Assembly (NCBI GenBank): GCA_950295325.1
Contig: OX485803.1
Coordinates: 52,405,554 to 52,469,553 of the forward strand
DNA: 64,000 nt
Source of the DNA: Polytrichum commune
Lineage: Eukaryota > Streptophyta > Polytrichopsida > Polytrichales > Polytrichaceae
Direction: 5' to 3'
The notes beneath the pieces are model-generated. The model did not search any database. It saw only the letters and a list, made by a program, of their open reading frames with translations, and was not told the origin of the DNA. Positions 12,851-23,700 of the stretch are shown piece after piece. Made by a program: the position numbers and the translations under genes. Position 1 is the stretch's first letter; every line of letters starts with the position of its first letter.

Positions 12851-13189
12851 TGATCTCACTCAAAGATTTTTTATTTTTTATTTTTTATTTTTAAAAACTC
12901 TTCAATTTGAACTTTTATAACTTTTGCATTCCAATCTTGAATTTGAAACTTGAAATGACAATCTTTGTGATTCATAATTGCTAACTGGATAAAACAATTT
13001 CCAATATAATCCAACAATCAAAATCTTCAAAATAATACCTTAAGCCATTGCATACCTTGGAACATCATAAGTTCATGAAGATTAGAATAAACACATTGTC
13101 AATCTGTACTAATATGTTTGTTGCTCATGTCAGTTGCTTGGTGTTGCTCTAAGATAAGATATGCTTAATCCAGTTTATGATCTCAAATG

Positions 13190-13520
13190 GACACCCATAT
13201 TTGAGTGGTGTATGGTTGGATGTTAATTTAGGAGCATGCACCAAAAAGACATGCGTTGAAAGAGATAGAACTATGTGCTCAAATTTTTCTTAACCCTTCT
13301 AGATGTAACATTCGACATGATCAAGAGAACCTATATGACCATTCAATGACATGAGAATCTTCACACGAACTCCAAAATTTACAAAAGTGTCTATGGGCAT
13401 GATTTGGATTTGCTTTTCATCTTGAAGTCTAATCATGTGGATCATATTCTACGAGAAGTGGATGCAAAGAGAAAATGGTCCATATAAGACCCACTTACCT
13501 TAGATCTCATCTCAAGTAGA
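13190..13520 (+). repeat. Repeat R1, longer copy
   Basis: Aligns with 33660-34020 and 37975-38300: TTGAGTGGTGTATGGTT, then CCAAAAAGACATGCGTTGAA, GTGCTCAAA, AATCTTCAC, and a tail of AAGTGGATGCAAAGAGAAAA..ACCCACTTACCTTAGAT. It abuts the foldback element that starts at 13527. Confidence 0.6.
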
Positions 13521-13825
13521 TCACGAGACTAATAGCCTCCGCACACCTGCTAGTGGTGAGGCCACTTGACGACTCCCACCAACAGGGTCGAACTTTTAAG
13601 TGACTTTATAGTAGTGGCAGCGACTGGTCGCATCGGTCCTGCCACTCGCTTGTTCGCTGCTGTGATTTGTAATTTCACATGCCATATAATTTTGCACTAT
13701 TAGACGATTTCGAGCAAGATAATTCCGCATATCTGGATAGTTTCAAACGAGATAAATCAGTACGTTTTCACCTTCACAATGAGTAAGTCTACATAGAGGC
13801 CACAAATTCATATCTCTCTATAACT

Positions 13826-14045
13826 ACACTGAATATGATATTTAGGCAAAACTTACTATGTGGAATTACGCAATGCTATATGTATTTATTACACATCTCA
13901 TATTTTACCAACAAATGTTAAATTGATAGTTTGGACATTGTAAAACATTGACAACTTTACTTGGTAGAAAATTATTTCATTAGTAAAAGGATATAGCACT
14001 GTGTAAATCCAAATAGTAAGTCACACTAAATATCATATTTGAATG
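13826..14045 (+). mobile_element. Harbinger-associated MITE with palindromic termini, copy 1
   Basis: The left end ACACTGAATATGATATTT and the inverted right end CATTCAAATATGATATTT continue into ACTTACTAT on both sides, giving an imperfect inverted repeat of about 42 bp. It is 220 bp with no frame. The same terminus occurs at 52600-52932 and at the end of the Harbinger transposase relic near 16773. No target duplication is visible. Confidence 0.6.
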
Positions 14046-14057
14046 ATTGTCCATCGA

Positions 14058-14435
14058 GTTTTTTTGGTATGATCAACTATAATTCCATTCTTTCCAAGTC
14101 CGATTGGTTATGTGTTGCGTGAACTTTTGGTTTTTTCTTTATTAATTTGAGGTATATTCTCTATATTCCTCTAGAATGCTTGATAAGTTTTGTGAGGTCT
14201 TGTTCAACTGGGTTATTTCTCAAACTCACCGGTTTATCTTTGTAACTTAAGGTACCAAATTATCATGAAGTCTCGATTCCGAACTTCAACCAGGTTGTTT
14301 CTCAAAATCAACCAGTTCATCTTTGTAACTTAAGGTATCAATCCTCCTGAAATCTCGAACTTCAAGCAGATTATTTCTCAAAATCAACTAGTTTATCTGG
14401 ACGTAACCGCAGGTTCTCCCCAGTTCTCGCCCACA
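14058..14435 (+). mobile_element. hAT-like MITE, enlarged copy
   Basis: Shares CTTTCCAAGTCCGATTGG, TTTCTTTATTAATTTGAGGT and TTCTCCCCAG with the other family members. It is longer (about 380 bp) because a segment of about 65 bp (ATTTCTCAAA..CAACCAGTTCATCT) is present three times in tandem. The left terminus is poorly preserved. Confidence 0.6.
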
Positions 14436-14730
14436 CTTACTGGCGACAGTGAACGGAGTTGGAGTTCGCCCATTCACTGCTGCCCACCACTAGTATGTGT
14501 GGGCGGCCTATAAGTCGGACCATGGTTCAATGAGTCTTCCAGAGAAACCGGGGCCATTGGAGATAAATGTGGGATAAATTTTCTAGATGGAAGGTGACCA
14601 AGAAGCTTCCTTTGAGCAGTTGCAGTTCAATTCTTTCTCACCAAGCAGCAAAAAACGAGTATTGTAAGTAAGTAGAGTGTCGAATTCGAGTTATGATACC
14701 TGTAGTACCTCATGATAATTAGGCACTTTT

Positions 14731-14957
14731 AGTATAAGGGGAGATTTTGGGGCATAATCGGTCAAAATCCTAGTCTTTCCAAGTCCAACCGGTTACATGT
14801 TGGGATCTTTCAGTAAATTTTCTATTAATTTGAGGTATATTCCCCAGATTCTCCTAAAATGATTGGTAATTTTCCTGAAGTCCTTGTACATCAACTGGTT
14901 ATTTCTCAAACTCAACCAGTTCATCTGTAACTAGCTGTCGGTTTCCCCCATTCATTG
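14731..14957 (+). mobile_element. hAT-like MITE with perfect 8-bp target duplication
   Basis: 227 bp flanked by GCACTTTT on both sides (14723-14730 and 14958-14965). The right end is CCCCCATTCATTG; the left end AGTATAAGGGGAGATTTT matches its family but lacks the first base. An 8-bp duplication with CA-type ends is the hAT signature. It has no coding capacity. Confidence 0.75.
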
Positions 14958-14965
14958 GCACTTTT

Positions 14966-15641
14966 CTTGCTAAAATCGAATTTAATATCATGCTGGAAGC
15001 AACTTGTGCACATGTTCTACGACGTAATCAACAACATGGTGCGTGAGATGTGGCACCATCGCTTAAGAAATAATTATTTTGTGTCAAAATGGATAAGATA
15101 ATATGGTGAGTCGAGACTCATTGGTGGCATATGAAGCCAAACTTGGACCTAGCTCGTACAAGGGCGTGATGGGCTTCTATTAGCCCAAATAGCATGTTTC
15201 ACATTTCATCATAGTTTATTGAACAATGTTGTGCATGTATCATGCCATTTTTTCAACGAGTATTGGAAAGAGATTTTGAATTTGATATTTGGAAAGTCAT
15301 TAGGGTTATCCTTAAACTCTAAGGATGAACCATCTCCAGTTAGGGTCTCTATCTTGAGTATGCAACCTTCAACGCAAAAGGTTTGGGTGAGAGGTTTGGT
15401 TAAATTCCTAGTGGACCCCGCCGTATGATGTCACACCGTTGTCTCGTTAGCTTGCTAGCATGTCCCTGCCGTTGCCACCCTGTACTCGCCGTTCCCATCC
15501 CACACCCAATGTTATCATGCTCTAATATAGGCCCAACAGACCAATGCACTAACACGAGCTTACTCAAGCTTACACAAGTTATTCACACAATCTCCACACA
15601 AGCATATTCTCAAACATTTGAGCTCTTGCCGAACATCGATC
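14966..15641. other. Flank of the Harbinger relic
   Basis: No separate gene is seen. Short frames at 15219-15664 have no recognisable domain. This may include the non-coding 5' part of the Harbinger element, but I could not find its left terminal repeat. Confidence 0.45.
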
Positions 15642-16807
15642 ATGGAGTTTGCACCCTTTATTGAATCAAATGATAGCTTAGGGACAAACACCAATGAAGA
15701 GATTTTACTTGAGTTGGAGGAAAACATCTTGATTGTCTTCATGATGATGATGACATGCATTGATTTGACGGACTATTTAAACTATAACGAGTTGGAGGAA
15801 GGAAAACAATCTACTGTTACCCACAACACTAGCATGAATGACATCTAGCATTGGCGAGAGTGGTACCTCCCTTGTTCAAGGTTCTTATGAATGTTTTGAT
15901 TCGAAAAGTTTTATGAGTTATGTTCTGTTGTGTGTCATGTAATATGTGATAATGCTTGTTCTACGGGTGATATTAGGGTTGCATCCAGCAGACCAATGAA
16001 GCTTACACCTGAGCATTACTTGCTCAATTTCATTATGTATATGAAACATGATAATGTGATCACATACGAATCATTATATTGGAACGTGTTGCCTTCTCCT
16101 TTGTGTGATGGTGCTCTTTTCATTGTTTCACGCAACAATGGTTCTATTGCACACGAAGTATAGTGGCCGGATGTAAATGGGAGTCGTCGATTAGGTACTC
16201 TAAACCCTCTCTTCCTGGGTTGCATTGGTCTCATAGATGGTACACTTGTGGAAATTCACTGTCCTTGGAATGACCCGCTTCATTCCAAGTGGTTTAATAG
16301 GAGGAAGAAAATGTATTGCTTGAACGACACGGTTGTTGTTTCACATGAGAATTTGATTCTTCATTTGGATCTAGGCTTCCCAAGTTAGTTTCATCATGTC
16401 ACAATACTTCGGTATTCCAATCTCTACAAGCGGTGGCATGATCACTTCACTCACATGGATACATATTTTGAATATCTCCTTGGCGACGTGGGATATGAAG
16501 GGGAGAAAATGTTCATAATGCAGAGGATCGGCCAAGTGGAGCGACTACCGGATATTGATGAAGTTGCTTTGATCACACACAATAAGATGCACAAGTTTCA
16601 AAGACTCATGAAGTGGTATGATGCCACAAAGAAAAATTATAATCACCATTTTTTTTCAAGCTATCGCTCTCTTTGACCAACTTCTTACATCAGAGGGGCA
16701 CGGACTTTGCCAATGTGGTTGTTGGAACTCATGTAGTCAATAAGCATGAGCGTGGGTGGGAAGGAGATTATTACATTAAATATGATATTTGGTGTCACCG
16801 ATTCTAA
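15642..16807 (+). pseudogene. PIF/Harbinger-type transposase (HARBI1-like DDE), broken
   Basis: The product of an intact relative is a DDE nuclease that cuts and pastes the element. Visible in order: an N-terminal stretch starting MEFAPFIESNDSLG; LTPEHYLLNFIMYMKHDNVI and a CDGALFIVSR segment (helical region); GCIGLIDGTLVEIH with the first catalytic Asp (about 16220-16260); a motif whose expected second Asp (DVTILR) reads HHVTILRYS; YLLGDVGYEGEKMFIM (about 16470-16520); and KMHKFQRLMKWYDATKKNY. The third catalytic acidic residue, normally in a VEWGIGG-type motif between KMH and RLMK, is missing with about 16 residues. Several frame changes and stops make it inactive. The frame ends HERGWEGDYYIKYDIWCHRF, running into the MITE-type terminus. 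Confidence 0.8.
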
Positions 16808-16871
16808 TTTGTTGCTCAATACTAATTGTAAACTGCGGTGTAGTGTCATCAACCCCACCATTGCAAACTGT

Positions 16872-17075
16872 CAGTGTCCAGGGAGGTTTTTGGGCATAAT
16901 CGGTCAAGATCCGAGTGTTTCCAAGTCCAACCGGTTACAGTTGTCATCTTTCGGTTTTTATTTACTAATTTGAGGTACATTCTATAGATTTCTGTAACAT
17001 GATCAGTAATTTTGCTGAAGTCTTGAACTTCAACCGGTTCATCTGTAACCAGCGGTCTATTCTCCCCGCTCATTG
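16872..17075 (+). mobile_element. hAT-like MITE
   Basis: 204 bp with CAGTGTCCAGGGAG at the left and the inverted right end CAATGAGCGGGGAG, the clearest terminal inverted repeat of the family. Internal words are GGGCATAATCGGTCAAGATC, AATTTGAGGTACATTC and CAACCGGTTCATCTGTAACC. The flanking 8-mers are not identical, so this copy may have suffered flank changes. Confidence 0.7.
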
Positions 17076-17830
17076 TTGCAATTCCTGCCGAACTTTCCCA
17101 AGGGAGCGGGAAAGGAACTTGCTAACTGCCCCTGGCCATGGCAAAGCGAATCGCCAGAGAGTACAAAGCTCTATTTGCTGCACTACCTCCATGTCCAAGT
17201 TCAGGATTTCTCAGTGCAATTCACAACGTTATTTTCCTGTCTTACTGGACACAGCTTTCAGCCATCACAATTTTCAGCTCAGGCCCTCAGGCCAGCTTCA
17301 ATTGCAGCAGGCAATAATCTGCTCACTGGAAGTGCACTCTTTTTTCTCTCGTTTCGAAAACTTCGTAGATTGTTGGTGTTCAGATCATTCTTAACCCTTG
17401 AAGCACATAGCATTCTTCAGCCACGTTCAATGTTCGCTTTCGATTCGATTCGCAGTTAAACCTCGTCCTCCCTTGTTGCAGATTGCATCTTCAGACTGAT
17501 TGTCTAGAATCCACCATGTTGATTCTAGCATCTCTTATCATCTACCAATTAAACTGGATCCTCCGTGACGCGAAAATGGTGATCTCGCTGAGGAATGTTA
17601 TGGATGAGAGGTCACAATCTGGGAGTAACGTGAACTTGAAATGGGCTCTCCCGTCCTAAAGGGTCAAACTAGTTGTGTGATTCAATATTACCTGAAGTAA
17701 AGTCTGGTCACTGATTCTGTCCTGAGGTTCAAGATTTTTTAAGTTAATTTGAGATCTTCTGGTTGATTTCTCATGCACGTCTAATGTGCAGGCCGATCGA
17801 GGATTTCAGAATCGCACTTAATAAGAAGAG
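17076..17830. other. No confident gene; possible 5' flank of the oxidoreductase relic
   Basis: Two overlapping plus-strand frames of about 130 codons (16999-17394, 17073-17459) have no domain. A third, starting MAKRIAREYKALFAALPP, near 17138, is short and also unrecognised. Confidence 0.4.
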
Positions 17831-18170
17831 ATGGCAATGGCTATTGTGCAAGATGGGCTGAACAAGGAAAATATTCTGATCACGTTAAAATTGGTGACAA
17901 AGCCCAATACCGAGAGCTGGCCCGGGGCAAGTGGTGGTGCACATGACTTTGCGACCCGTGAACCCCTCGGATCTCCTCAAGTTACGACGCGATCAAGTTG
18001 CAGATGGACAAGGGGTTGCAGGATTCGAAGCACATGGGATAGTGCATGAGGTAGGTATGCGGAATCGATGTACCCAATTGCTCTTGGTGGTTAGGGATTT
18101 GTGGTGTTTGCGTAAACTCATTCATTAGGAAGGTGAAGATGCAGTGAAGTATTCTATAGCCTGGATGAAT
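17831..18170 (+). pseudogene. Fragment of an MDR-type NADPH oxidoreductase (quinone/enoyl reductase-like)
   Basis: The stretch VVVHMTLRPVNPSDLLKLRR followed by DGQGVAGFEAHGIVHE (17931-18042) resembles the N-terminal NPSD and G.EG.G.V motifs of plant zeta-crystallin or enoyl-reductase-like medium-chain dehydrogenases. It ends at a donor-like GAG/GTAGGT. A possible next exon (GEDAVKYS) follows ATTAG at 18130. Just upstream, DKAQYRELA fits the family but lies in another frame. A further possible piece at 19115-19300 (ENFVEVRGGGMVYICKVPKA) recalls the family's GTWQ..VV segment. No later exons with the nucleotide-binding fold were found. It is probably a broken remnant. Confidence 0.35.
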
Positions 18171-20737
18171 AATTTAAGACAATTGAGCTTCAGAATCGGT
18201 GTGAGAGACCCCAATTTAGTCTAGCGGAGTTCAATTACAATGAATCCGTCTTCAAACTTTTATGGGATTTGTTTTTACTGCAACCCCACCGTCCATGACG
18301 AATGGGTTTACATGGACGCCACGACACCCAAGGCGCTTGGAGGTGGATCCTACAGTGAGAGGAGATTGTTGCATACGAGTGCACCTCTCATCCACCCATG
18401 CTAATTGCTTAACCTCCCATAGGTTAATGATTGAATCATCTCAAATGTGCTTCACTAGACATTGGGGTTCTTTGAGTTAATTTCTGTGTCAAGATAATCA
18501 ACTTTAGAAAGTAACCTCTGGGACACGTATTAGTTCAGGTCGTTCTTGTTGGTCCAATGAATGAGGTACTCTTCTTATATGCAACAATTTTCTCCCATTG
18601 GAACATATGTGTTGATGGGCTAGCTAGCCAGTTGCTCATTATGATGATCCTTCACTCATTAGGTTTCAAGTGTGGACAGCAAGTACTCGATCCAGCAATT
18701 TGCAGCATGACATAGAACTACATAACTACATCTTTAGCATGAGCTCCATCCGTTTGAACTCTCTTGAAAAACAATTTATTATCCGTCATTGTTTTTGCAC
18801 TGATCTGAGCAGCTTAATAGCATTTGTAATCACACTTTGTAACCACACAGTAACTGCTAACTGACTTTGAGCAGTTTCTTCCTTATTATGGCTTTAGACA
18901 CACTTTTACAGGCGAAATGATTTTCAATGTGTTTGGTACTCTTGTGTCAAAATCTAGCATATTTTGTCACACAAGCAAGACATGGATTTCAACAAAAATA
19001 TCCGATTCTATCACAAAAATGGTGGAATACTGTGGTAGAAATATTATAGTCAAGCATAGCAATGATTTTTGAGGACCTGACAATATGACTACATAACCAG
19101 CGAGAGGAGGGTGGATGACAAGCTTCAGTGGCAGAGACATCCACCTACCCAAGTCATTTGTGGGGCGTAACTGGTCTGCTCATGAAAATTTTGTTGAGGT
19201 GAGAGGCGGAGGCATGGTGTATATTTGCAAAGTACCCAAAGCAATGGGCTTCCATATTGAGGTGACCGACCTATTCCCAATGGTTTGTGTCTGCACGTGG
19301 TTGGTCGCAAATGAGATATTGAGCAGCCTTGAGAAACGTGAGAATTATGCTCTGGAAGTCACAGCACTCCTAACACGGAGCTTACCAAGTCGTGGTAGTT
19401 GAGAATTTTGGTTTAGCAGATTTTAAGCTGCCTATTGCAAAGTCGGAACTAGGTAAGGGCAAAAAGATCATGCTACCAAGTTAGATTTTGGAAGACTGTA
19501 GAGCTGCTATATGGATTTATAACTGTACACAGAGGAATCCATTGCAAATGACAGCGACCAAATTGTGAATAACCATAGAAGTTTTTCACCATTTAGGACT
19601 CAGTTTGTACAAACAGCTGATCACGATCAGGCGAGGACTAGCTCATTGGAAAGAGCTCAAATAGCTATTTAGAAGGGGTCCAGTTCTGGTAAGAATATGA
19701 CTCAATGTGTTCATTCTACAATTGTACAGGCCGATCAGATTACAGCGTTACATGTGATTTTCTATTTGAAATTACAAAAAGGGCAGAGGTTTGGCCCCAA
19801 AAGGTTCTTTTGATTGCACTGTGGGCCTGATCAAGACAAAAAGATGATGTAAAGACCCAAATTACACATGTCGATTGAGGGAATTACCTTCACTTAACTG
19901 GAGAAAATTTTCTCAACCTTCATATCAAAGATCACAAATCATGACGTATAACGGTATAAGCCAAATTTATTCAGCCAAAATGCCAACAGATACGAATTGA
20001 CATCATACAGCACAGCAGAGTAGACTTACAGAGAGGTCCCTGCAAAAGCGAACCTTCAACTAGCTTCAAGAAAATTGGCTGCCTGCAGACTCCTGGATTT
20101 GCAGCAGTAATATCAATCTCAGTCCTATTAAATGGCCACTACTGCGCCAGACACTTCTTAATCTGCAGATGGGCAATTCTTCTCTTTGTTCCAGCACACA
20201 AGAAAAACGTGACCTTGGTTGCTGCTTGATAAATCCCTGCCTCTGTACAACTGAAGCGGACGGACTTCATTAATGTGCCAACAGGCAGAACCACAAGAGA
20301 ATTGAGGCTTTGATTGACACTCAATAGAGATTATGATACAAGGTCTCCGAGGGGATACAGATTCCAAGCTGACCTTTCAAAGGAGGACAGGGAGTGATGA
20401 AGTTAATTACATTCTCCAGCCTGTATCTGCATATGTAAGGGGGGAAGAGGTGCAAGCTTCCCTTCCTGTGAAACTGCTCAACCACCAACAATTTCTGCTG
20501 ATATTGTGAGACCTCTGTGATCTAAGAAATGCACTTCTTGATCCCTGCAGTTCAATGTCGGGCTTGAAGGACATGTACCTCTACTCTACTGGAGCTATTT
20601 CGCACCTAAAATAACTGCTCTTCAAGGGACTGCTGGGGTGGGAAGTTGACTGCCGGTCATTGTCTTCAAAAACCATCAAACTGATCATTTGGCCGTTGCC
20701 ATTGCATTAGGCTCCATCACAGACTCGAGCCACTTTC
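18171..20737. other. Relic flank and 3' flank of FAS2
   Basis: Apart from the possible oxidoreductase piece near 19115-19300 I see no gene. The right part (about 20000-20737) should hold the FAS2 3' UTR, since FAS2 ends at 20738 on the minus strand. The minus-strand frames at 20139-20367 have no family. Confidence 0.5.
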
Positions 20738-23700
20738 TCACCTGTTGCTGCCTGAAGTTGCAGATAATTCAACACCTGAACTCGATGAAGCCTCAAAATG
20801 GCTGGCAAGTTTAACTTCATAAGAATTCTGTGTATTTGAAGGTGCTGCAGAAGGAATAGCTGTAGGAGTAATTCGGCGTTGCTTTCGTGCAGGCAACACT
20901 GCACCCTTATGGTCTTCCTTTATGGGTAAAGGAGATTTGAGCGCAGTCAGTGGTTGGTTCGCAGAAACTGCTCCAACAGTATTGCAATGTTGCTTCTGGG
21001 AAGGGATTTCAGCTGAAGTTGATGCTGTGGCTAGTGGACATGGTTTATGTAAGCCCGTGGATAAGGACATGGCACTAACCTTCTCACACTGCTCAGGCAC
21101 TAAAAGGGTTTCCACAGAAACCTCACAAGAAGCCCCTTGAAGAGAGCTGGAAGCTGGGTCAGCAGGAATTGGAGTAGGTATAATCCGACGGCGCTTCTTG
21201 GCACTTGCAGCAGAGGCTTCAAGAGGAGATACTATGAGGTGGGAATTATGGTCACTTGAAGGTGCTGAAGTTGAGCACGGATCATTCAAAAGGCTGTTCT
21301 GTGGACTTGAAGGGGCTGTAGAAGCAGGTGTTTCCTGGCAATTTCCTGAAGTAGATGGGGAAGAATCGCTGAGGGTGTGTGGGGTAATCTGGCGCTGGTT
21401 ATCTGTCTGTGGAGGGGTGGAAACTGTAATAGCAGTTGGAGTGATGCGTAGGTTTTTAGGAGGACTTGGAGAGGAGCCAACTGGAAGTGCAGTTGGTGTG
21501 ATGCGACGGTGCTTCAGTGGACGAGGGCATATGGAATTAGGAGAGGCCTGTGCTTGTGACTTCTGTAAGGTCTCAGTCGGAGCTGTAGTAGAACCACTTC
21601 TGCCCTTTGCTAATAGAGTCTCTGGAAGATAGCTTGCAATGTGGGGAGGGACCTCTGGATACAACCAAACAGATTGTCAGGTCGAAGCATTCACAGAAGT
21701 ATGCCATAATCTGGTGTTCACTAAAAGCTCTAGGGGAGTAGAGGTGTAGAAAAACTACCCAATAAACAAACATCTGCACCAGCACCAGCATCAGCACCAG
21801 ATATTCTCCTGATCATTAATGCTCATGATGTACAGAACTTGTAGTAAATTTAGTGTCAATGCACAGTTCAAAATGCAGAATTGATTAGAGAATTTCCAGC
21901 CATGAATGCTGATTGAAGCATCACAAAATATTGAGTTAAGAGAGAAACTTACCACTACAAGGCAGTTGGACTCCAAGCTCATCATCACTGAAGGCTAGCA
22001 AAGTGCAGTAGCCGTCTTGCGAAGATACGGCCACATACTGGGCATCACCTGACCTGCAATGGCTCCAAAGAATCATTATGACTATATGATATAACTGGCA
22101 CAAGGTAATTCTAGCAAACTAGGACAATCATTTCATGTGCACCTGGCAGCATGAAAGCAACACCAAATTATGGATTGGATAAACAATTGCTGGCCTCAAA
22201 ACAGGTTTGAAAATTTTCAACACTCTCCAAACCTTATTGGTAGTAGTTCATAGACAAAAACTCAATATGTTGCGGGTGCACTTTTCCAAAAACCCACATA
22301 GGAGTTCAGAAGGGAACTGACCATGCAATATCTGTAATTGCTGCATAGTGAAGCCCCGCAAATATCACAATAGGGCTGTTGTGTTGTGTGTCATAGATAA
22401 AAAGGGAATCTAGTGTTGCCACTGCAAACACAAGCCGGTATGGTAGTCTAAAGCCTGTAGGGTCAAGCCATGCAAATGTTCAACATAGAACTCCTTGATT
22501 GCTTAATTCTTGGTAGAAAAGTACATGAACAGAACACAGATCTTATTTGCACATCTTTTCATCTCTTTCAGACAGCACAAGACAGATGGTATCAACACGG
22601 ATGGAAATTTGAATTAGCTCACCACAGCTACTGGTCTCTTCCTCTGGCACGTCTGTCTCCAACGAGAAGATGATGGGACAGAAGCGGACAGCTACTACAG
22701 GTTTACTTGGGCCTGGCAGGTGAATAGCTGGCCTGAAAGGTCACAACATATATATGTCAGCTTGGAGGATAGTTCTGGTTCACAAAGTACACGTTCAAAA
22801 CAAGAGTGTCAACAAACCCATATCTTCAATAGCAATGCCATTCAAGAGCAGAATCATTTCTTTGAACATCATTTTATAACTCATTGAAGTAGTAAGAACA
22901 GGATTGATCCAGGCACAAGCCAATTGAATGGACAATCTAGTATCACCTCCTTTTCATGGCAAATCAAGACAAGAAGATATCTTGGCATTTCTTAACACCA
23001 AAATATTCACAGGAAGAACAATGGCAGAGTCTCATCATGAAATAGATGTTACCTTGACAAATCTTTTCGTGACATAATATATGACATGTTGCACTGAGCA
23101 GCCTCTTGAGAAGTTTTGTGGACACCTGCAAATCACACAACTATTAAGTTTGCAATTACCAGTGGACTGTCCACATTCTGTGGGCTCTAACATTTGGTCT
23201 TAGAAGTAAAAAAATTCAACTTCAATGTGCGGATATTTTTAAAACCCTGGGGACAGAGTTTATAGACAATACCAGAGGGCACTACTAAGAACGACCCATC
23301 AGGTGACCATGATAGCCTTCGGAAGAAAGATGGCAGGGTCTCATCATGAAATAGATGCTGCTTTGTGGCGGCAGCCTGTTCAACACATCAAAGATGAACA
23401 CTGAATTACAAACAAAAAAACAGAAATCATATGCAGAGTACAGTATTCAACAAGAAAAGTCCAAGGTCACACTGTGTGGCAGAGTACTATTTGTTCTCTA
23501 CACCTGTGATAGTAAGGTGATAAAAGGATCTGAACAATAAAATGCACCTATCATTTGTTCCAGAACGGTAGAGATAAACTGGGTGATGAATTGGCGGTTC
23601 ACCTTCAATGATGAGCTATCAGCATCTGTCTTTCCATTAGACTTTGAAGGCATAAGATCAGTCTTTGCAAGTACTTGCTGGCATTGATATAGACTATTCT

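Larger units (their letters stand above)
13527..14516. mobile_element. Element with inverted ends, hosting two MITEs
   Basis: The first 34 bases (GACTAATAGCC..CTAGTGGTGAG) match the reverse complement of the last 34 (GACTTATAGGC..CTAGTGGTGGG) at 26 of 34 positions. Between them sit two other short elements, at 13826-14045 and 14058-14435, so this looks like an older foldback or non-autonomous transposon into which newer MITEs inserted. I see no convincing target duplication and no reading frame. Confidence 0.45.

Noticed and set aside
17138-17320. Short frame MAKRIAREYKALFAALPP as a separate gene
   Set aside because: About 58 codons, no homology recognised, and embedded in overlapping open frames.
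21198-21632. 144-codon plus-strand frame
   Set aside because: It is the antisense shadow of the last FAS2 exon, whose minus-strand reading fits the family and exon phases.
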